A program made the position numbers and the translations under genes. DNA of 64,000 nt from Apium graveolens. Taxonomy: Eukaryota; Streptophyta; Magnoliopsida; Apiales; Apiaceae. This document shows, piece by piece, positions 56,843 to 64,000 of the stretch. Below the pieces are notes generated by a model, which saw only the letters and a list, made by a program, of their open reading frames with translations, had not been told where the DNA came from and did no database searches. The DNA lies in the NCBI RefSeq assembly GCF_009905375.1, contig NC_133647.1, forward strand, positions 6,953,144-7,017,143, read 5' to 3'. The first letter of the stretch is position 1. The number at the start of each line of letters is the position of its first letter.

Positions 56843-57355
56843 ATGGCCGACTCTTTTATTCCTGTATCAGCTGATCATTCAGAGCCTTCAGTTGGAGTGT
56901 CGTTTTCGGATCCACGTCCTGTTGTTTCACTAGCATTGGCTATTCTACCTCCACCGGTGTTGCAGCCCGTACCACTGCAGGCTATTCCACCTCCAGGCAT
57001 GAGGCCACCTGTTAGAGGACCCCCACCTGCGGATTCAGGCTTTACTAGTCATTCAATCACGGGAGTACCTTTCCAGTTCTCTTCCTATCCTGTCCCATAT
57101 CATCAGTTTGAGGCTTGCCTTATGGAGCAGCGATTCCTACAGGGTCAGATCCAGGAGTTATTGCATATCATGCGTACCAGAGAGATGGGGAGTGGTGAGA
57201 GGCGACTTAGAGAGAGGCTCCAGGCGTTTCGTAGAACAGCCTCTGTGAGGATTGCTGAGGCTACACATGAGGACATCACCCCTGATTTCCTAGTCGAGTG
57301 GGCTAAGTGGGTTCTAGAGGAGCTTGAGGAGATAGGAGGTCCAGATTTGCCATGA
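56843..57355 (+). CDS. Extra ORF upstream of gag in element F
   Basis: An intact 170-codon frame between the primer site and gag, with a favourable start context (GAGATGGCC). The N-terminal half is rich in Pro, Ser and Val (LPPPVLQPVPLQAIPPPG), the middle has a PFQFSSYPVPYHQFE segment, and the C-terminal half is charged and helical-looking (LRERLQAFRRTASVRIAEAT, then EWAKWVLEELEEIGG). I recognise no domain, zinc finger or membrane segment. It is the only coding part of F without a break. Chromoviruses usually begin with gag, so this is an addition. T1 has a short acidic frame at the same place but no clear match. Function unknown; it could be an accessory or leader protein. Confidence 0.6.
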   Translation: MADSFIPVSADHSEPSVGVSFSDPRPVVSLALAILPPPVLQPVPLQAIPPPGMRPPVRGPPPADSGFTSHSITGVPFQFSSYPVPYHQFEACLMEQRFLQGQIQELLHIMRTREMGSGERRLRERLQAFRRTASVRIAEATHEDITPDFLVEWAKWVLEELEEIGGPDLP

Positions 57356-57787
57356 GTCAGAGATTCAGAGATGGAGATGCTGAGAAGTGTTGTTATGGTT
57401 ATGTAGTATGTACAATAGTGTGTAGTGTGTATCAGTAGACTTTTGAGTTGTATTTATAGACTAGCTATGATGACTAGTGAGTAGGTTATTGTACCCTTTT
57501 TGCTTTTACTTTCGAAGCGTCTTGACGCTTGTACTACCCTAAAACTTTTGATCTATATATATCAGTACCTTTTTCCTTTCCAGCACTGTCATTTATTTTA
57601 TTGCACCAGTTATACCCTGTGATACCATGTACCCTGTTTTCCATAACTGTTTATATTCTGTAAAGAAGCATGCAATTTACTTAGTTACAACTGTTTTCAA
57701 AAAGAGGTATTCCTGTTTTACAAAACTTTTCTTTTATGCAAATACTTGATTTAAAAGCTAAATAAATTGATTGATTCTTTACAGAAA
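57356..57787 (+). other. Spacer before gag of element F, intron-like 3' end
   Basis: The T-rich stretch ends AGCTAAATAAATTGATTGATTCTTTACAG just before AAAATGCCTCC. CTAAAT is a plausible branch site, followed by a T-rich run and CAG. A possible 5' splice site, GTATGT, is at 57406-57411. If used, it would remove about 377 bases between the extra ORF and gag. Confidence 0.45.
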
Positions 57788-58940
57788 ATGCCTCCTAAAA
57801 GAAATACCCGCACCAACACCAGAAATGAAGAAACCAACAACAACAACAATCAAGATGATACAAACCTGAATGTGAACCCAGGACCTATGGACCCAGCAGT
57901 AGCCCAGATTCTTCAAATCTTGGCCCAACAAACAGTTCACCTAGCACAACAACAACAAAGACAGACCAATCCCCAGGTAACCTTCAAAACTTTTCAGGCA
58001 ATAAACCCACCAGAATTCAAGGGTTCCTTAGAGCCAATTGAAGCAAATGTTTGGTTAAAGGAAATAGAGAAGGCATTTGCCTTAGTGAAAGTGAAGGAGG
58101 AACAGAAGGTTGAGTTTGCAAGTTATTATCTGAAGAATGAAGCCACCTATTGGTGGGAGATGGTGAAGACATTGGAAGGTACGGATGTTATTACTTGGGA
58201 AAGGTTCAAGGAATTGTTTCTAGAAAAGTATTTTCCTCAGTTTGTTCAGGATCAAATGGAGCTGAAGTTTTTTAGAGTTAAAGCAAGGGAATATGTCGGT
58301 AACAGATTATGAGGGGAAGTTTGAGGAATTGTCAAGGTATGTGCCGTCGTATGTTGATACTGATAGAAAGAAAGCTAAGAGATTCCAGCAAGGCTTGAAG
58401 CCATGGATCAGGGGGAAAGTAGCTATTTTTGAATTGGATACCTATGCCGGGGTTGTACAGAAAGCTATGATCGCAGAGACAGAGAGTGAGATGTTCCAGA
58501 AAGATAAGGAAAGCAAGAAAAGGAAAGTTGAGGGAAGTGAGGGTCAGTCACAAACAGGGAAGTTTCCAAACTTCAAGAAGGGCAAATTCCAGCCAGGAAG
58601 AAATTTTATTTTCAGAAGACAAAATGCAGGAGACGGAGGACAAGGCAATCGTCCAGCTAATGTAAATCAGCCGAATCAGTTGAGATTAACTTTTCCAGAT
58701 TGTCAAGTTTGTGGAAAGAAGCATGGAGGAGTTTGTAACAAGTTGAATGTGGTATGTTTTAAATGCAACCAGAAAGGGTACTATTCAAGGGAGTGCCGAA
58801 ATCAGCCAGCAAATAAGGATCAGCCTATCCGGAATCCAGCAGTGAAGGTTCCAGCCATTGGATTTACATGTTTTAAATGTGGGAAGCCAGGACATATGGC
58901 TAGGGATTGCAAGACACCAGCCCCAGTCAGTAATGCATTA
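57788..58940 (+). pseudogene. Element F gag, one frameshift
   Basis: Start chosen at MPPKRNTRTNTRN (57788) because a 3' splice-like site precedes it; an earlier in-frame ATG at 57767 would add seven residues. Order: Asn/Gln-rich N-terminus, FKTFQAINPPEFKGSLEPIE and NVWLKEIEKAF, ASYYLKNEATYWWEM, FKELFLEKYFPQF, then after the frame change in a T6 run (58268-58273) [40 protein letters not shown]. Zinc-knuckle region: [26 protein letters not shown] (His replaced by Tyr) and the canonical [14 protein letters not shown] near 58870-58911. Confidence 0.9.
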
Positions 58941-59500
58941 AGGATTATGGGATCTACCCCAACCGTGAATGAAACTCCAAGGGCTAGAGTTTTTGACATG
59001 TCAGTGAAGGATGCTATCCAGGATACGGATGTTGTGGCAGGTACGCTTAATGTGAATTCTTTATGTGCCAAAGTGTTAATAGATTCGGGAGCAACTCGAT
59101 TGTTTGTTTCACAAGACTTTGTTAGTAAATTAAATTGTCCAGTTGAATGCTTAAATGAAATAATGACTGTGGAATTAGCAAATCAAGAACGTGTAACTGT
59201 GAACCAAGTTTGTGAAAATTGTGAGGTTGAGATTTCTGGTAGTAAGTTTTGTGTAGATTTGATACCATTTAAGTTAGGAGAATTTGATGTAATATTAGGG
59301 ATGGATTGGTTATCTAAGCATGATGCTCAGATAGATTGTCGGAATAAGAAAGTAATGGTGAAAATGCCAGATGAAAGCATAGTAACGTTCAAAGGTCAGA
59401 AACAAGTAAAGAAGTTTTTAACAATGATTCAAGCCAAAAAGTTATTACGGCAAGGATGTAAGCATTTCGTAGCATATGTAATCGACAGGAGTCAGGAGCC
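58941..59500 (+). pseudogene. Element F protease domain
   Basis: In phase with the second gag frame. The active-site box is [13 protein letters not shown] (about 59070-59110), followed by [20 protein letters not shown] and the C-terminal box [20 protein letters not shown] (about 59281-59340). The domain itself has no stop or shift, so it appears intact, but it depends on the broken polyprotein for synthesis. Confidence 0.9.
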
Positions 59501-60370
59501 AGCAAAACTTGAAGATATTCCAGTAGTGAATGAATTTCCAGACGTATTTCCCGACGAATTACCAGGACTTCCTCCAGATAGAGAAATTGAATTTGCGATC
59601 GACTTAGAACCTGGAACAGAACCGGTGTCCAAAGCCCCGTACAGAATGGCGCCTGTTGAGATGAAAGATCTAGCAAGACAATTGCAAGAATTGTTAGAAA
59701 AAGGAGTAATTAGACCCAGCGTATCCCCGGTATTATTTGTCAAGAAGAAAGATGGAAGCATAAGACTGTGCATTGACTATAGGGAGCTCAATAAGCTGAC
59801 AATCAAAAACAAGTATCCGTTACCTAGAATCGATGATTTGTTTGACCAATTGAAGGGAGCCAAGTATTTCTCCAAAATTGATTTAAGATCGATAATATCA
59901 TCAACTAAAGATCAAGCCAGAAGATATACCGAAGACAGCTTTCAGAACAAGGTATGGGCATTATGAATTTCTAGTGATGTCTTTTGGATTGACCAACGCC
60001 CCAGCAGCGTTTATGGACCCGATGAATAGAATTTTCAAAGAGTATTTGGATAAGTTTGTTATTGTGTTTATAGACGATATTTTAATCTATTCCAAGACAA
60101 AAGAGGATCATGCGGAACATGTGAAAACGGCTTTGGAGATTTTAAGGAAAAAGAAGTTATATGCTAAACTGTCGAAGTGTGAGTTTTGGCTACAGGAAGT
60201 TCAGTTCTTAGGACACATAGTCAGTAACGAAGGGATCAAAGTGGACCCGGCAAAGATCGAAGCAATTACGAATTGGGAGAGACCGAGAACACCCACTGAG
60301 GTAAGAAGTTTCCTAGGATTAGCGGGATATTATCGTCGATTTGTTCAGAATTTCTCAAGGATTGCCACAT
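59501..60370 (+). pseudogene. Element F reverse transcriptase, one frameshift
   Basis: Blocks: [80 protein letters not shown] followed by IDLRS, where the frame shifts (about 59890-59897). In the new frame come [31 protein letters not shown] and the catalytic [13 protein letters not shown] (60058-60096). [20 protein letters not shown] and [19 protein letters not shown] follow. Catalytic Asp residues are present. Confidence 0.92.
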
Positions 60371-60850
60371 CATTAACAAAGCTTACACGAAAGAATGAAA
60401 AGTTTATATGGAACAACAAGTGCGAAGAAAGTTTTCAAGAATTGAAGCAGAGATTAATCACGGCACCTGTTTTGTCACTTCCAGACGATCAAGGGAATTT
60501 CGTAATTTATAGCGATGCTTCTCATAAAGGACTAGGATGTGTTCTTATGCAGCACGACAAGGTGATTGCTTATGCGTCAAGACAATTGAAACCACACGAA
60601 CAGAAATACCCTACTCATGACTTAGAGCTAGCAGCTATAGTTTTTGCTTTGAAAATTTGGAGACATTATTTGTATGGAGAAAAGTGTGAGATTTTCACGG
60701 ATCACAAAAGTTTGAAATATATATTTACCCAGAAGGAACTTAATATGAGGCAAAGAAGATGGTTAGAATTGATCAAGGATTATGATTGCTCGATTAATTA
60801 TCATCCCGGTAAGGCGAACGTTGTAGCAGATGCGTTAAGTCAGAAGGAAA
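60371..60850 (+). pseudogene. Element F RNaseH
   Basis: Continues in phase from [22 protein letters not shown] leads into [20 protein letters not shown] (first catalytic D near 60511), [20 protein letters not shown] (E), [18 protein letters not shown] (D near 60700) and [18 protein letters not shown] (final D). All acidic positions are in place and no break occurs within the domain. Confidence 0.92.
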
Positions 60851-62080
60851 GGTTAAATGTGTTATCTGTACCTGAAGAAATATATAAAGAATTTCAGAAA
60901 TTAGAATTGGAGGTTAGAGTTTGCAAGCCTGAGGAAGCAAGAGTGTATAGTATGATTTTCCACCCGGAGTTATTGGAGAAAATAAAGAGATGCCAGAAAG
61001 AGGTAATGGATCAAGATGTAAATAGTTTGGTAGGTGAGGAATTATGCACGCAACAAGATGATCAAGGTATTCTTAGGTTTTCTTCAAGGGTTTGGATTCC
61101 ACCAGTGACAGAGTTAAAGAATGAAATTTTACAAGAGGCACATAGTTCAAGATATTCCATCCATCCAGGGAGTACCAAAATGTATAAAGATTTAAAGAAG
61201 AATTATTGGTGGCCAAATATGAAGAGGGAAATTGCGGAATGGATTAGCAAATGTTATACTTGTCAGAGAGTTAAAGCAGAGCATCAGAGACCAAGCGGAT
61301 TGCTACAGCCATTGGAGATTCCAGAATGGAAGTGGGAACATATTACCATGGATTTCATAGTTGGATTTCCAAGGACAAGGGCTAATCATGATGCCATTTG
61401 GGTTATAGTGGATAGACTTACCAAGTCAGCTCATTTTCTGCCTATAAATGAAAGATTTTCGCTCGACAAGCTAGTCCATATGTACCTAAAAGAAATTGTA
61501 GTTCGGCATGGAGTTCCAGTGTCAATCGTATCTGATCGAGATCCAAGGTTTAATTCAAGATTTTGGAAGAGTTTTTAAGAATGTTTGGGAACAAAATTGA
61601 ATATGAGTACGGCCTATCACCCGCAGACGGACGGCCAAAGTGAAAGAACAATCCAGACAATCGAGGACATGCTACGTGTTTGTGCTATTGATTTCAAAGG
61701 AAGTTGGGATGAGCATTTATCCCTGGTAGAATTTGCTTATAATAACAGTTATCACGCCAGCATTGGGATGCCACCTTATGAAGCCCTTTATGGACGCAAA
61801 TGTAGATCTCCATTGTATTGGGACGAAGTAGGAGAACGCAAAATACTCGGACCTGAATTGGTACAGCAGACAAAGGATGTTGTTGAACTTATCCAGAAAA
61901 GATTAATAGCCGCACAAAATCGTCAGAGGAGGTATGCAGACCAGTCAAGGAAAGACATGGAATTTGAAGAAGGGAGCTTGGTATTATTGAAAGTATCACC
62001 GTGGAAAGGACTAACGAGGTTTGGGAAGAAAGGGAAGCTAAACCCAAGATATGTCGGACCTTTTGAGATCCTAAAGAGCG
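60851..62080 (+). pseudogene. Element F integrase, one nonsense codon
   Basis: The linker ([28 protein letters not shown]) is followed by the zinc domain ([33 protein letters not shown] and CxxC intact), the core with [11 protein letters not shown] (first D), [16 protein letters not shown] (second D), then TAA at 61576-61578 in the same phase as [17 protein letters not shown] (catalytic E). The TAA replaces what is usually a Gln codon, so a C to T change is likely. The GPF/Y-like block [20 protein letters not shown] lies near 62040-62100. Confidence 0.92.
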
Positions 62081-62388
62081 TTGGCAAAGTCGCTTACGAA
62101 TTGGCGTTACCTCCGCACATGGAGCACATTCACAATGTTTTTCATGTATCGATGCTCAAGAAATATAATCCAGACTCCAGGCATGTAATAGAATATGAGC
62201 CAATAGAGCTTCAGGCAGACTTATCATATATAGAGAATCCAATAGAGATTTTAGAGGAAAGAGAGAAAATATTAAGAAATAAAGTGATAAAGTTAGTAAG
62301 AGTATTGTGGAGAAACCCAAAGGTTGAAGAGTCAACCTGGGAATTAGAAAGTGATATGAGAGAAAAGTACCCTCATTTGTTTTCTTAG
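62081..62388 (+). pseudogene. Element F chromodomain-like C-terminus
   Basis: After [20 protein letters not shown] comes [20 protein letters not shown] and [20 protein letters not shown], ending REKYPHLFS. This C-terminal module ([12 protein letters not shown]) is characteristic of plant chromoviruses and is thought to steer integration to particular chromatin. It ends at TAG 62386-62388, 39 bp before the 3' LTR. The module itself is intact. Confidence 0.88.
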
Positions 62389-62413
62389 GAGATTCTGAGG
62401 ACAGAATCCTTTT

Positions 62414-62426
62414 AAGGGGGGAAGGA
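62414..62426 (+). promoter_or_regulatory. Polypurine tract of element F
   Basis: AAGGGGGGAAGGA, 13 purines, ends directly at the TGTAATATCC start of the 3' LTR. Confidence 0.92.
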
Positions 62427-64000
62427 TGTAATATCCGGGATATAACGTGTAATTATTTTTACTATTAAATAATTAATATGTGTGTTCAGTATCTATTCTG
62501 TGGGTTAATTGTTAAGTGATATATGTACTTGAATATTCAAAAATAATGTTAATTGAATATTTTAATTTTTATATGTCCAAAATAAAATATAGATAATTGT
62601 TATATCTTCCTAATTATTTTTATGTTGATTTATAGATTTATAAGAATCATATGAAATTTTTTTAAAATCTTTTTCCGGGTAATTAAAATCTATTTTATAA
62701 AACGGGAACCAACCGACGTCAACCGTTGTTACGTTTTTGGAACCCGAAACTCTACCGAGAACTCCTTCCTAACCTATTTGTAATATTCCGGGCATTTTCC
62801 ATGTTTCGACTTTTTCGATCCGGCGTACGGTTTGTCCTGCGCGGGTCCCGGCACAACATTTTCGATACAATATTCGTTTCGGTAAATTAATAAAACCCGT
62901 ATTTTCGATAAACGGGAGCTTTTTATTAAACTATCCCAATTATCACTTCGTAGTACGTGTAACTGGGTGCTGAGACCAAGACCGCAGTACAAGTTGTACT
63001 GATTTGGATAATTATCCCGAAAACCGATACCGTTTGGATCAGTTTTTATAAATAAACGTACCATTTTATATCTGGAATGATCCAACGGGATACTAATTTT
63101 CCGTAATTATAAATAGCCTTTTACCGTATTTTATTTCGTATAAAAATCAATTGCAGACAGATAAATATATAATTTTACAGAGAAAAAAATCATATATTCA
63201 TAAACCTTTCTGAGAATCAAACCAACTTTTGAAGGTGTTAGTGATCTTTGTTTGAAAAGCTCGAGTACTGGATTTGAAGGTCTTGAGAAGCTCTATCAGA
63301 ATCTGTAATCCATACACCTGCAGAATCAAAGGTTGAATTTCTAAAAATTTAATTATTTTTGAAATTATTTTATTAAAAATATGAATTTTTGTTCGGATGA
63401 TTGTTTGTATGATTTGATGATTGCATGTTGTAGAGCTTGTTTTCCTGATGATTTTCATATGTCATACGTCTGATTTGGAGTTCAATAACATGTTCAAATT
63501 TGAGTTTGATTTTCGAATTTTAAAATTAGGGTTTATAACCCGTATGAATGTTCTTAATTGAAATTTGGGGGTTTCTTATTCTGTGATAGATTGATGTTGT
63601 ATTATAGTGGGTTGTGTTCTCCGTGAAATTTGCAATCCAGTCGTATAAGTTTCATGAACCAACGAGGTCTGTAGAGAAGGGAGTTGTGTTTTGAAGTTTT
63701 CCGATGTTCACCGGAAACTGGGAAATTTCACGGCCAAATTCCGGCCAACTCAGGGATTGTTAGGTTGTTTTGATTGCATGGTTGTGTTCCTGGTATTGTG
63801 TAGATGTGATCTGGAGCTTGTGGTAAGGTGAGGAGGCCGGAATCGTGTTCTCCGGCCACCCCTGTATTTTCCGGCGACTGACTGTAAAAATTGCAGTTTG
63901 GTCCCTGAACTTTTGAAAACGATGCAGTTTGGTCCCTGTAGTTTCCAGACTTTGCAAAAATAGGATTCCTGTTTTAAAAATGTTTAAAAATCATATTTCC
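62427..64000 (+). repeat. 3' LTR of element F (first 1574 bp)
   Basis: Aligns with 53207-54780 without indels as far as I can see, with about 14 single-base differences, roughly two thirds of them transitions or A/T changes. The remaining 1.9 kb and the right target-site copy lie beyond the window. Confidence 0.95.

Larger units (their letters stand above)
53207..64000 (+). mobile_element. Tekay-like chromovirus F, young, 3' LTR cut by window
   Basis: 5' LTR, initiator tRNA-Met primer site, extra ORF, gag, protease, RT, RNaseH, integrase, chromodomain-like tail, polypurine tract and the first 1574 bp of the 3' LTR are all in order. It lies within copia E RNaseH; the left target-site copy would be GAATG (53202-53206). 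About 14 differences were counted between the overlapping LTR parts (0.9 percent). Breaks: a frameshift near 58268-58273, another near 59890-59897, and TAA at 61576-61578. Confidence 0.95.

Overview
This window is plant nuclear DNA made almost entirely of LTR retrotransposons inserted into, duplicated within and truncated by one another. The repertoire (Athila-type and Tekay/Del chromovirus-type Ty3/gypsy, Sire-type and other Ty1/copia, one CACTA transposon end), the tRNA-type primer sites and the AT-rich background indicate a repeat-rich, probably eudicot, genome. The species cannot be named from the sequence. I found no convincing host gene, rRNA, tRNA or CRISPR; every coding region I could identify belongs to a mobile element and nearly all are broken.

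Layout, left to right. (1) 1-8347, + strand: the 3' half of an Athila-type element (gag end, protease, RT, RNaseH, integrase, a third ORF, polypurine tract, 1453-bp 3' LTR). Its LTR ends exactly where (2) a minus-strand Ty1/copia RT/RNaseH remnant (8348-9333) begins. (3) 9334-11261 is AT-rich and ends in a CACTA terminus with subterminal repeats. (4) 11262-28149 is a second Athila-type element on the minus strand, cut in half inside gag by (5) a 13.3-kb Tekay-like chromovirus (12960-26296) with 3.7- and 4.05-kb LTRs, a good primer site and polypurine tract, but a scrambled, stop-ridden interior. (6) 28150-29230 is a copia 5' end (LTR end, primer site, gag). (7) 29240-43665 holds two minus-strand Sire-type copia bodies in tandem sharing one LTR; the right one carries a very long decayed additional ORF downstream of RNaseH. 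(8) 41974-48500 is a direct tandem duplication of a 3.26-kb unit that includes that element's 5' end. (9) 48500-64000 is a set of nested insertions: copia C (-) is interrupted by copia D (+), which is interrupted by copia E (-), which is interrupted by a young Tekay-like element F (+) whose 3' LTR runs off the window.

Element F is the closest thing to an intact element: PBS, an extra 170-codon ORF before gag, gag, protease, RT, RNaseH, integrase, a chromodomain-like C-terminus and PPT, with the two LTRs differing at about 14 of 1574 compared positions (counted by eye). It still carries two frameshifts and one nonsense codon, so it is not autonomous as it stands.

The most unusual items are the trans-mobilised-looking scrambled Tekay derivative, the extra ORF and intron-like leader of element F, the Sire additional ORF with an internal 283-bp duplication, the tandem Sire array with a nearby microhomology-bounded duplication, GC-rich island repeats in the Athila elements, and a short word (ATCAG-purine-purine-TTTA) that recurs through coding, spacer and LTR parts of the Sire element.
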